Below are positions 5,842-13,003 of a DNA stretch of 19,390 nt, piece after piece (within the stretch, counting starts at the first letter, position 1; every line of letters begins with the position of its first letter). Source of the DNA: Dehalococcoidia bacterium (GTDB lineage Bacteria > Chloroflexota > Dehalococcoidia > GIF9 > AB-539-J10); assembly GCA_023129815.1 (NCBI GenBank), contig JAGMBH010000067.1, positions 1-19,390 of the forward strand, given 5' to 3'. Under the pieces are notes generated by a model that ran no database searches, was not told where the DNA came from, and saw only the letters and a program-made list of their open reading frames with translations. The position numbers and the translations under genes are program-made.

Positions 5842-7914
5842 CTACCTAGCACTGTCCACAATTTGCCCGGTTAAACTGGGGGGCAACTCTTCATAACGAT
5901 AAAATTCCATAGTATAAGTTGCTCTCCCTTGACTGAGAGACCTCAAGTCACCAATAAGGCCAAAAGTTTTCGCTAAGGGAATAAAACAGCGAATAACACA
6001 GGGATCTTCACTAGTCTCAATGCTATCAATGCGAGTTCTTCGGGAATTTAAATCGCTAATGACATCTCCCAAGGATTGAGCCGGAACTAATACCTCCACC
6101 TTCATAATTGGTTCCAAGAGTATTGGCTTGGCTTTAGCTACACCACGCTTCACTGCCATGGAACCTGCTATCTTAAAAGCCAGATCTGAGGAATCAACCT
6201 CGTGGAAACTGCCATCATACACAATCACTTTAATATCTACTATAGGATACCCAGTCAATTGTCCGCTTTGCAAAGCCTCCTTAACCCCAATTCCCACTGC
6301 CGGGATAAATTCTTTGGGCACAGCTCCGCTTCGGATTTGGTCACAAAACTCGAAACCACTGCCTCGCTCACCAGGCTCAAGTCTAAGCCAGACATGCCCA
6401 TACTGACCTTTGCCACCAGATTGGCGAATAAATCTCCCCTCAGATTCTACAGATAGAGTAATCGTCTCTTTATAAGCTACTTGAGGCTTGCCAATTTTTA
6501 CCTTCACACCAAACTCACGAAACATGCGCTCCGCCAATACCTCAAGGTGCAATTCACCCATCCCTGAAATGAGAACTTGACCTGTTTCTGGGTTACTGTG
6601 AACCTTAAAGGTAGGATCCTCCTCAGCAAGTTTAGCTAGAACATCAGCTAACTTATCTTGGTCTGTTTTTCTCTTGGGCTCGATGGCCATTGAAAGTATC
6701 GGCTCAGAGAAATGGATGGATTCAAAAAGCACAGGTCGAGCAGCATCACAAAGGGTATCTCCTGTAGATGTCCTCCTAAGCCCCACAGTAGCTACAATGC
6801 TGCCAGTATCAGCTTCATCGACCTCTTCGCGACGACTGGCGTGCATAAGATACAACCTTCCCAAACGTTCTCTCTCTCCCTTGGAAACATTAATAACCTG
6901 TGCCCCAGCCTTTACCTTGCCCGAATATATGCGTAGGTAGGTTAACCTGCCCATAAACGGATCAGAAACAACCTTAAAGGCTAAAGCTGAAAGGGGCTCA
7001 TCGTCGCTTGTGCGACAAAAGATTTTTTTCCCATCTCTGGGATTTATAGCACACGCAGAGGGAATATCCAAAGGCGAAGGGAGATAGTCTACAATAGCAT
7101 CAAGCAAAGGTTGAATTCCCTTACCTCTCAAAGCACTGCCACAAAGAATAGGCACTATCTGGTTAGCTATGGTCAATCTTCTTACCACTGTTTTGAGTTG
7201 AGAAACAGGAATTTCTTGACCCTCAAGATACTTAAGCATGATCTGGTCATCGCTTTCAGCTAATTTTTCCATGAGCGCTTGGCGGTATTTAGCCACAACA
7301 GTTTTATCACCTTCCGGTATAGCTTCCTCCACTGGCATCAGATAAGGATCTTCGGGAAAAGTAATTGCTTTGTTCTCCACAAGGTCGATAATCCCTCGGA
7401 AGGAACTCTCAGCCCCCAAAGGAAGCTGTATGGGTAAAACCTTGGCCCGCAATCGTTTCTCGATCATAGTGACTGCGCGATAAAAATCAGCACCAACCCT
7501 ATCCATCTTATTAATAAAGCAAATCCTGGCTACATTGTACTTATCTGCTTGGCGCCACACTGCCTCCGATTGAGCTTCTACTCCAGCCACAGCATCAAGA
7601 ATCACAACCCCACCATCCAATACCCGAAGGCTACGTTCCACCTCAGCAGTGAAGTCCACATGTCCAGGGGTATCGATGATATTGATGCGATGCTGGCGCC
7701 AGTGGCAAGTGGTAGCTGCCGAAGTAATGGTAATGCCACGTTCCCGCTCTTGCTGCATCCAATCCATCACCGCTGTTCCTTCATCCACCTCGCCGATCTT
7801 ATAAGTACGCCCGGTGTGATAAAGAATCCTCTCTGTGGTGGTAGTTTTGCCAGCATCTATATGAGCAATGATTCCTATATTTCGTATCTCTTCTAAAGGG
7901 AAAGTTCGTGACAT
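5842..7914 (-). CDS. fusA: Elongation factor G
   Basis: EF-G is the GTPase that drives translocation and, with ribosome recycling factor, recycles ribosomes. The 690-residue product has G1 AHIDAGKT at residues 17-24, the effector RERGITI.SAATT, G3 DTPGHVDF, G4 NKMD and G5 CGSA. Domains II to V follow, with the G.QYGHV..R..P domain IV segment and the RSLSQGRA.Y.M.F tip near the C-terminus. I start at ATG 7912-7914, which gives the canonical MSRTFPLE.IRNIGI and has AAGGA 7 nt upstream. An in-frame GTG at 7947 would add 11 residues and has only a weak ribosome-binding site. Stop is TAG. Confidence 0.97.
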   Translation of the reverse strand: MSRTFPLEEIRNIGIIAHIDAGKTTTTERILYHTGRTYKIGEVDEGTAVMDWMQQERERGITITSAATTCHWRQHRINIIDTPGHVDFTAEVERSLRVLDGGVVILDAVAGVEAQSEAVWRQADKYNVARICFINKMDRVGADFYRAVTMIEKRLRAKVLPIQLPLGAESSFRGIIDLVENKAITFPEDPYLMPVEEAIPEGDKTVVAKYRQALMEKLAESDDQIMLKYLEGQEIPVSQLKTVVRRLTIANQIVPILCGSALRGKGIQPLLDAIVDYLPSPLDIPSACAINPRDGKKIFCRTSDDEPLSALAFKVVSDPFMGRLTYLRIYSGKVKAGAQVINVSKGERERLGRLYLMHASRREEVDEADTGSIVATVGLRRTSTGDTLCDAARPVLFESIHFSEPILSMAIEPKRKTDQDKLADVLAKLAEEDPTFKVHSNPETGQVLISGMGELHLEVLAERMFREFGVKVKIGKPQVAYKETITLSVESEGRFIRQSGGKGQYGHVWLRLEPGERGSGFEFCDQIRSGAVPKEFIPAVGIGVKEALQSGQLTGYPIVDIKVIVYDGSFHEVDSSDLAFKIAGSMAVKRGVAKAKPILLEPIMKVEVLVPAQSLGDVISDLNSRRTRIDSIETSEDPCVIRCFIPLAKTFGLIGDLRSLSQGRATYTMEFYRYEELPPSLTGQIVDSAR

Positions 7915-7956
7915 AAGCTTATCCTTTACCTCGAGTACCGCTTTCACTCTAATTTC

Positions 7957-8430
7957 TCACCAGCGATAATGAACAAAGGCTTTGTTAGCCTCAGCCATCC
8001 TATGAAGATTCTCGCGTTTCTTAATTGTTGCTCCTTGGCCCTGAGCAGCGTCGGTTAACTCAGCTGCTAACTTCTCCGCCATGGACTTTCCGCTACGCGC
8101 CCGCGCCGAGGTGACGAGCCAGCGCATGGCCAGAGAGCGCCCACGGCCTCTTTCTGTCTCAACGGGGACCTGATAAGTAGCACCGCCAACACGACGTGGC
8201 TTAACCATAAGCAGCGGCGTGGCATTCCCAATCGCCTGTTCCAAAGCTTCCACAGGAGCGCTATTGAGTTGCTGAGCAGTAATCAACAGGGCATCATAGG
8301 CAATACGCTCAGCTGTAGTTTTTTGCCCTCTCAGCATAATCTTATTAATAAATTTAGCCACCGTGAGGCTACCATATTTAGCATCAGGAGCTATCACTCT
8401 TTTTACTACTTTCCCAGCTCTCCTTGGCAT
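7957..8430 (-). CDS. rpsG: 30S ribosomal protein uS7
   Basis: uS7 nucleates the 3' (head) domain of 16S rRNA and borders the E site; it is often the autoregulator of the str operon. The 157-residue product starts MPRRAGKV.KR...PD..YGS and contains VAKFIN..MLRGQK..AE.I.Y.A, the PRRVGGATYQVP.EV-type segment (here PVETERGRG..LAMRWL), and RSG..M..KLA.EL.DA..G.G...KK.E..H.MAEANKAF.HYRW. The gap to rpsL is 12 nt and to fusA about 42 nt (from ATG 7914). Confidence 0.98.
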   Translation of the reverse strand: MPRRAGKVVKRVIAPDAKYGSLTVAKFINKIMLRGQKTTAERIAYDALLITAQQLNSAPVEALEQAIGNATPLLMVKPRRVGGATYQVPVETERGRGRSLAMRWLVTSARARSGKSMAEKLAAELTDAAQGQGATIKKRENLHRMAEANKAFVHYRW

Positions 8431-8442
8431 TTAATACCCTCG

Positions 8443-8859
8443 CTACTTTTCAGGTTTCTTAGAGCCATACCCACTGCGGCCTCGTTTCCGGTTAGCCACT
8501 CCCTCAGCATCCAAAGTGCCACGAATAATATGATAGCGAATTCCAGGAACATCCTTAACTCTGCCTCCACGAATCAAAACTATCGACCTCTCCTGTAAGT
8601 TATGCCCTTCGCCAGGAATGTAAGCATTCACTTCCATACCATTAGTTAACCTTACACGGGCAACCTTACGCAGGGCTGAGTTAGGCTTTTTCGGTGTAAC
8701 AGTCTTAACCTGAATGCAAACGCCTCGTTTCTGAGGCGACCCTCGAGTCCACTTGCTCTCGCCTTTCATAGCATTATACCTAAGACGCAACGCTAAAGCC
8801 TTAATTCGCTTGCCAGGCTTTCGTCGCCCCTTGCGAACAAGCTGATTAACTGTTGACAT
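8443..8859 (-). CDS. rpsL: 30S ribosomal protein uS12
   Basis: uS12 sits at the decoding centre and is the classic streptomycin-resistance locus. The product is 138 residues from ATG 8857-8859, reading MSTVNQLVRKGRRKPGKR. The frame also allows a TTG at 8886, but AGGGG lies 8 nt before the ATG and the family starts there. The lysine of the TPKKPNSALRK motif and that of GRVKDVPG are both present, so there is no sequence sign of streptomycin resistance. Between the VRKGR start and SPQKRGVC there are about 14 more residues than in E. coli or Thermus, similar to the insert in Bacillus uS12. It is the first gene of the operon, facing the promoter at 9006-9035. Confidence 0.96.
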   Translation of the reverse strand: MSTVNQLVRKGRRKPGKRIKALALRLRYNAMKGESKWTRGSPQKRGVCIQVKTVTPKKPNSALRKVARVRLTNGMEVNAYIPGEGHNLQERSIVLIRGGRVKDVPGIRYHIIRGTLDAEGVANRKRGRSGYGSKKPEK

Positions 8860-8999
8860 TTCTACAACCCCTGATATTTTAGGCAATCAAAAAGCCGCCT
8901 AGTTATTATACCGGCCTACTTACTTTCGAAAATCCTACCGGCTTCAACTAGCCGACTTTCTTAGACCTATAACCTTTTTTACTTTTCAGTAGACGCCAA
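8860..8999 (-). other. Leader of the str-S10 operon
   Basis: About 140 nt lie between the predicted transcription start and rpsL. I see no open frame of note. A small hairpin with a 5-bp CGGCT/AGCCG stem and 6-nt loop (8939-8954, extendable by a wobble pair) and a CCGG-bounded imperfect palindrome (about 8910-8942) could be structural elements. A TATAAT at 8905-8910 has no -35 partner at suitable distance. The leader could host r-protein autoregulation, but I cannot match it to a known leader class. Confidence 0.4.
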
Positions 9000-9005
9000 G
9001 TTTTT

Positions 9006-9035
9006 ATTTTAACATAAGAGAATAATAAAGGTCAA
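9006..9035 (-). promoter_or_regulatory. Predicted sigma-70 promoter of the ribosomal operon
   Basis: On the minus strand, TTGACC (9030-9035) is followed after 18 nt by TAAAAT (9006-9011); each matches the consensus at five of six positions. The A/T-rich tract AAATTTGTTTAA just upstream (about 9036-9048) resembles an UP element, fitting a strong ribosomal promoter. Transcription would start near 8999, 140 nt before rpsL. The insertion sequence begins only about 15 bp beyond the -35 box. Confidence 0.6.
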
Positions 9036-9049
9036 TTAAACAAATTTGG

Positions 9050-9104
9050 GCTGTTAATGTTCTACGATTTTGTCACCCTGTAACTGTTCAGGGAAAATGT
9101 CACC
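9050..9104 (+). repeat. Left IS end: terminal inverted repeat with two tandem binding motifs
   Basis: Two related 20-mers, TGTTCTACGATTTTGTCACC (9058-9077) and TGTTCAGGGAAAATGTCACC (9085-9104), repeat with a 27-nt period. They probably mark two transposase-binding sites. The inner copy ends one base before the ATG at 9106. Confidence 0.8.
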
Positions 9105-9105
9105 C

Positions 9106-10230
9106 ATGAAGGAGATGGTGACATTGAACAGGAAAGAACAAAAGAGGTTGGTGGTGTTAAATCAAATGGAGAAGGGTAAGATGATAGGCAGGGAAGCAGC
9201 TGAGGTATTAGATCTGTCCTTACGCCATGTGAGAAGAATTTTAGCGGTGTACAGAAAGGAGGGCGCTGCGGCATTAGCGCATGGCAATCGGGGAAGAAAG
9301 CCTCACAATGCCCTGGACGAGAGTGGGAGGAAGCAGATATTGGACCTGGGACAGAGAACTTACGCTGGCTGCAACAATCAGCACTTCACTGAGCTTCTAG
9401 CTGAGCGAGAGGGCATCACTCTGTCCCGCTCCTCCGTGCGCTGCATTCTCCTTAAGGCTGGGATAAGGAGTCCCAGAAAGAGACGCCCGCCGAAGCACTG
9501 CAGTCGCAGGGAGCGTTATCCTCAAGAGGGGATGCTGCTGCAGACAGATGGCAGTCGCCACGATTGGCTGGAGGGGAGAGGCCCCTGGCTAACTCTGGTG
9601 GGAGCCGTAGATGATACCACAGGCAAGACCCCTTACGCTTTATTCAGGGAGCAAGAGGATGCTCAGGGCTATTTTCTCCTGCTACACCAAATTGTGACTA
9701 GTCATGGTATACCTATGGCTTTATACCATGATCGTCATGGCATATTTGAGCGTTCTAAAAGTGAGCCAGAGTCGCTGGAAGAGCAGCTTGAGGGGAAAAG
9801 GAAACCAACTCAGTTTGGCCGACTAATGGAGGAATTGGGCATTACTTCTATCTCATCACGCTCACCTCAGGCTAGAGGGAGGATTGAAAGGCTATGGGGC
9901 ACCTTTCAGGATCGGCTGGTTAGTGAGCTCCGTCTGGCAGGGGCTAGAACCATTGATGAGGCCAACCAACTACTCCGGGATTTTCTCCCTCGACATAACC
10001 AGAAGTTTGCTATCCCTGCTGCCCAACCTGACTCAGCTTATCGTCAGCCTAAGGAGGGATTTACTCATGATGAGGTATTCTGTTTTAAGTATTACCGTAC
10101 AGTAGGTTCAGATAATGTAGTGCACTTTGGAGAGCACAGACTACAAATATTGCCAACTAATGGCAGATTGAGCTATGCTCGCGCCAGGGTGGAGGTACAT
10201 GAGAGGCTGGATGGTAGTTTAGCAGTATAG
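9106..10230 (+). CDS. DDE transposase of the IS, truncated by amber stop
   Basis: This is a cut-and-paste or copy type transposase with an integrase (rve) core. From ATG 9106 it has 374 codons. An N-terminal helix-turn-helix is followed by a second basic HTH-like region (REAAEVLDLSLRHVRRILAV), then the RNase H-like core. The catalytic triad is visible: D148 in QTDGS, D209 in YHDRHG, and E261 in ARGRIERLW. A C-terminal beta-rich segment ends at a TAG. The family resemblance is to ISNCY/IS1202-group transposases (recognised from the AAAL.HGNRGRKP motif). Alternative starts are ATG 9115 and TTG 9124; an AAGGAG at 9109-9114 favours 9124. The frame continues after the stop, so the full protein was probably about 450 residues. 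Confidence 0.85.
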   Translation: MKEMVTLNRKEQKRLVVLNQMEKGKMIGREAAEVLDLSLRHVRRILAVYRKEGAAALAHGNRGRKPHNALDESGRKQILDLGQRTYAGCNNQHFTELLAEREGITLSRSSVRCILLKAGIRSPRKRRPPKHCSRRERYPQEGMLLQTDGSRHDWLEGRGPWLTLVGAVDDTTGKTPYALFREQEDAQGYFLLLHQIVTSHGIPMALYHDRHGIFERSKSEPESLEEQLEGKRKPTQFGRLMEELGITSISSRSPQARGRIERLWGTFQDRLVSELRLAGARTIDEANQLLRDFLPRHNQKFAIPAAQPDSAYRQPKEGFTHDEVFCFKYYRTVGSDNVVHFGEHRLQILPTNGRLSYARARVEVHERLDGSLAV

Positions 10231-10455
10231 TACTAGGGGCATTGTCTAGCTACTAAACCGGCACCGCCAGAGGCTCCAGTGCTCAGGGCGAGGAGTACAA
10301 CTCGTGTTATGCCAAGCATGGCTAATTCTGATAAACTTGCCGTCCCCATCATCAAGGCGAAGAAAACTCCGCAACCAAAGCTTACTCACTACACTAAACC
10401 TGGCCCAGACCATCCCTGGCGTAGGCCTTTTAGAATCCATATCGATAGGGGGTGA
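10231..10455 (+). pseudogene. Readable C-terminal tail of the transposase behind two amber codons
   Basis: Directly after the TAG at 10228-10230, the same frame reads Y, a second TAG (10234-10236), then GHCLATKPAPPEAPVLRAR and 50 or so further codons ending KPGPDHPWRRPFRIHIDRG before TGA at 10453-10455. This proline-rich tail is typical of the family, so the two TAGs look like nonsense mutations (probably of TAT or TAC, and of CAG) in a once longer gene. The final TGA lies inside the right-end repeat. Confidence 0.75.
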
Positions 10456-10503
10456 CAAATTCGCTGAACAATTAAGGTGACATTTTCGCTGGACAACAAC
10501 AGC
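10451..10503 (-). repeat. Right IS end: terminal inverted repeat with two tandem binding motifs
   Basis: Read on the minus strand, TGTCCAGCGAAAATGTCACC (10495-10476) and TGTTCAGCGAATTTGTCACC (10470-10451) repeat with a 25-nt period, mirroring the left end. The outermost GCTGTT ends at 10503, 9 nt from the stop codon of the next gene. Confidence 0.8.
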
Positions 10504-10512
10504 ACATTGTGG

Positions 10513-10950
10513 TTATTCGAGGATTTTGGGGGAAAATACGTACTGCGTTGTTGTTTTTAGCCTTTTCCTTAGCAGGGCTAACTGTGGCTTATATATCCTA
10601 ATCCTTCCTTGCTTGGGTGTAACCGGCATGTTAAGTATTTTTGATATGAGCTTCTGTACCGCATCTGCTTGGCATATTATGGCTGCCTCGGCTTGATTTC
10701 GCCCCAGTTCTATAAGTATAGGCAATAACAATGCTTTTTGCTCCTCAGTATTTATCATGCTGGCAAGATGCTCAAGCTCTCTTCTTTTAAAGGAGTGAGT
10801 GCTGCCATCACTGCATATTACATGGGGGTATTCTTCACCTAATAAAGTGGATAGCGGTTTCTGGCTCCGTGGTAGTCCAGCATTTACTACTCTGAGCTCA
10901 CCTCTCAAGCATTCCTGAAGCATCTTTTCGTAAGGTAGGTTATTAGGCAT
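10513..10950 (-). CDS. UPF0216 (DUF61) family protein, function unknown
   Basis: A 145-residue soluble protein. It contains GLPRSQKPLSTLL near residues 24-36, then PHVICSDGSTHSFKRREL, then the helix LEHLASMI and LLLPILIEL. This order (LPR...K.L..LL....PHV..RDGS.H.FKR.EL..LA.......LPI.IE) is the signature of UPF0216, a small family I know mainly from archaea, with no established function. A basic tail (RIRIYKPQLALLRKRLKTTTQY) follows. I start at ATG 10948-10950, 4 nt after the ntpD stop, with GAGG 8 nt upstream; TTG 10968 is a weaker alternative. It is the last gene of the ATPase operon. The IS begins 9 nt after its stop. Confidence 0.78.
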   Translation of the reverse strand: MPNNLPYEKMLQECLRGELRVVNAGLPRSQKPLSTLLGEEYPHVICSDGSTHSFKRRELEHLASMINTEEQKALLLPILIELGRNQAEAAIICQADAVQKLISKILNMPVTPKQGRIRIYKPQLALLRKRLKTTTQYVFSPKILE

Positions 10951-10954
10951 CCTC

Positions 10955-11587
10955 CTATCCTCGCGCAACCAGCACCTTCACACGTTTTAGCCGTCCCTTC
11001 TCTTCTCTATCCCTTTCCTCAAACTTCATATTCAGGTACTTTATCGTCGCCTGAAGCCCGGGGATTATCATATATTCTAAAGCATTGGTTATCCTTTTCG
11101 TCCTTTTTATTTCCATTCCCAATAATTCAAGGCTCCTCTGGAGTTCAGCTATTTCTATGGTAGCTTCAAGGCATTTTTCAGCTAGTTGGGCTGCGTGATC
11201 TAACCATGAAGAGGTGTCAACCAGGTTATACCCTCTCATTGGCTTTCCATTGCCCCTTAGCTCAAAAGAGGGGATTCTCACCCCCGCTATATTTCTTGAG
11301 CCAGCAACGACTTTGGGAGCGGCTTCAGTTGCTATTAATTCCTTTTCCAGCGCTATGTATCCATGATACCCAGTGGCCATTGATAGCGCCTTATAAGCCT
11401 CAGAGAAGGCATCAACTAGCTTTCTTTTAGCCTCTACCGTCTCTCTCGCTGTCTGCAAGAATTCCATGGTTAATATTGAAAGCCTATCCTTGACTATTTT
11501 TTGTACTCTTTGGGCTAATTTAAGCCTGCGCTTCAGTTTTACCAGCTCAATTTTTGTCGGTCTAACTTTGATTAATTGCTGTGGCAT
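10955..11587 (-). CDS. ntpD: V/A-type ATPase subunit D (central rotor stalk)
   Basis: Subunit D is the central coiled-coil shaft that turns inside the A3B3 head. The 210-residue product starts with the family motif RPTKIELVKLKRRLKLAQRVQKI.KDR and has long N- and C-terminal helices. The middle region carries SFELRG and related residues of the globular tip. ATG 11585-11587 lies 12 nt after the ntpB stop, with no clear Shine-Dalgarno. It ends with TAG, 4 nt before the UPF0216 gene. Gene position after B fits the archaeal A-B-D order. Confidence 0.95.
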   Translation of the reverse strand: MPQQLIKVRPTKIELVKLKRRLKLAQRVQKIVKDRLSILTMEFLQTARETVEAKRKLVDAFSEAYKALSMATGYHGYIALEKELIATEAAPKVVAGSRNIAGVRIPSFELRGNGKPMRGYNLVDTSSWLDHAAQLAEKCLEATIEIAELQRSLELLGMEIKRTKRITNALEYMIIPGLQATIKYLNMKFEERDREEKGRLKRVKVLVARG

Positions 11588-11599
11588 TTTTGTTCACGC

Positions 11600-13003
11600 T
11601 TAAGTCTTTCTTGAGTACTTTGGAAGATACCTTTTGATGAATTTTTCACTAATTAGCTTTAGGTCTTCTTCAGGCAATGCCGAAAATAGCCTCCAAGCTA
11701 TATCTAAGGTGTCTTCTACTTTTCTTTTTTCAAACTCGCCCTGAGATATGAATTTTTTCTCAAACTCGTCTGCATTCGCTAAATATATTTTGTCCCTTTC
11801 ACCTAACGCCTCAGCACCTATGATGGTCGATATCTCCCTGAGGTAACATCCTTCAGAATAAGCAGCATATGATTGCATGAAGACATTGTTATGATCCTCC
11901 CTGGTCTTACCGGGACCAATTCCCTCTTTCATCATCCGTGAAAGGGACAGGAATACATCTATCGGCGGGTATATTCCCTTTCTTTCCAGAGTTCGGGAAA
12001 GCACAATTTGCCCCTCGGTTATATAGCCGGTAAGGTCGGGTATGGGATGTGTTATATCATCATCGGGCATGGTCAGGATGGGCATTATAGTTACTGAACC
12101 TTCTTTACCAAAAATCCTACCTGCTCTTTCATACATTGTGGCCAGGTCGGTATACATATATCCTGGGTATCCTCTTCTTGAGGGTATTTCCTCACGCATG
12201 GAGGAAAGCTCACGAAGAGCCTCGCAATAATTAGTCATGTCAGTAAGTACAACCAGCACGTGCATATCTTGTTTCCATGCTAGGTACGCTGCTGCGGTTA
12301 AAGCTAGCCTTGGTGTTGATATTCGCTCTATAACGGGATCTGACGCAGTGTTGATGAAGGCTACTGTTTTTTCCAGGGCACCTGTCCTTTCAAGATTCCT
12401 TATGAAAAAGGAGGCATCGTCGTAACTGATACCAATAGCACCAAATACTAAGGCAAATTTCTCCTCCTTACCCTTCACTATGGCTTGCCTGATTATTTGA
12501 GCCGCAATTCGGTTGTGCGGCAGACCTGAACCGCTAAATATGGGCAATTTCTGTCCCCTAACCAAGGCATTTAAGCCATCTATTGCCGAGATACCTGTTT
12601 CGATAAACTCGGCTGGTGGCTGGCGAGATGCAGGGTTTATAGGCCGTCCGTTAATATCCAGGTAGTCTTCTGGAATTATGAGTGGAGCTCCATCTATAGG
12701 TTCTCCCATCCCATTAAAGATTCTTCCTAAGATGTCTATAGATACCGGCAGTTTTAGAGTCTCGCCTTTGCACCTTACTTTGCTCCCAATAAGGTCTACT
12801 TCGCTGACTCCGCCAAATACCTGAATTATAGTTGCCTCCTCACTGATGTCTATTGCCTGACCAGTTTTTATCTCACCACTGCTAAGCTGAACGTCAACTA
12901 TCTCATTAAATTTTATGCCCGGGATGCTTTCAGCTATGATTAAAGCTCCTTTGGCCTTGTTGATTGCTCTTCCCTCTTTGACGTAGAGCGAAGAGATATT
13001 CAT
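11600..13003 (-). CDS. ntpB: V/A-type ATPase subunit B (non-catalytic head subunit)
   Basis: Subunit B alternates with A in the A3B3 hexamer and contributes regulatory residues at the catalytic interface. The 467-residue product has the EPIDG..., GISAIDGLN.LVRGQKLPIFSGSGLPHN segment, where the P-loop is degenerate (as expected for B), the VVLTDMTNY.EALRE.S..REE.P.RRGYPGYMYTDLA motif and the ITHPIPDLTGYITEGQI... stretch. ATG 13001-13003 has AAGGAGG 6 nt upstream and forms an ATGA overlap with the ntpA stop. A longer frame to GTG/ATG 13051 would add 16 non-family residues and is not preferred. Confidence 0.96.
   Translation of the reverse strand: MNISSLYVKEGRAINKAKGALIIAESIPGIKFNEIVDVQLSSGEIKTGQAIDISEEATIIQVFGGVSEVDLIGSKVRCKGETLKLPVSIDILGRIFNGMGEPIDGAPLIIPEDYLDINGRPINPASRQPPAEFIETGISAIDGLNALVRGQKLPIFSGSGLPHNRIAAQIIRQAIVKGKEEKFALVFGAIGISYDDASFFIRNLERTGALEKTVAFINTASDPVIERISTPRLALTAAAYLAWKQDMHVLVVLTDMTNYCEALRELSSMREEIPSRRGYPGYMYTDLATMYERAGRIFGKEGSVTIMPILTMPDDDITHPIPDLTGYITEGQIVLSRTLERKGIYPPIDVFLSLSRMMKEGIGPGKTREDHNNVFMQSYAAYSEGCYLREISTIIGAEALGERDKIYLANADEFEKKFISQGEFEKRKVEDTLDIAWRLFSALPEEDLKLISEKFIKRYLPKYSRKT

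Larger units (their letters stand above)
9050..10503 (+). mobile_element. Insertion sequence, ISNCY/IS1202-like, about 1.45 kb
   Basis: The element is bounded by imperfect terminal inverted repeats of about 28 bp: GCTGTTAATGTTCTACGA at the left from 9050 and, reversed, GCTGTTGTTGTCCAGCGA at the right ending at 10503, both followed by TGTCACC. Inside each end a second copy of the TGTTCAG.GAA..TGTCACC motif follows. It carries one DDE transposase gene on the plus strand, opposite to both flanking operons. I could not see a clear target-site duplication; left flank reads AAATTTGG and right flank ACATTGTGG. Exact ends are uncertain by a few bases. Confidence 0.85.

Noticed and set aside
8905..8910. 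A perfect TATAAT as the rpsL promoter -10
   Set aside because: No acceptable -35 hexamer lies 16-18 nt upstream (ATTTTC matches poorly) and there is no TGn extension; the TTGACC/TAAAAT pair at 9006-9035 is better.
10228..10236. Amber codons being translated (pyrrolysine or suppressor)
   Set aside because: TAG ends several normal genes in this window, and no suppressor gene is visible, so nonsense mutation is simpler.
10246..10458. A 70-residue minus-strand open frame in the IS right end
   Set aside because: It is antisense to the readable transposase tail, which has clear family character; the antisense frame shows no known motif.
9050..10503. IS as part of a composite transposon or cargo-bearing element
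   Set aside because: Only a transposase lies between the inverted repeats, and no second copy is in the window.
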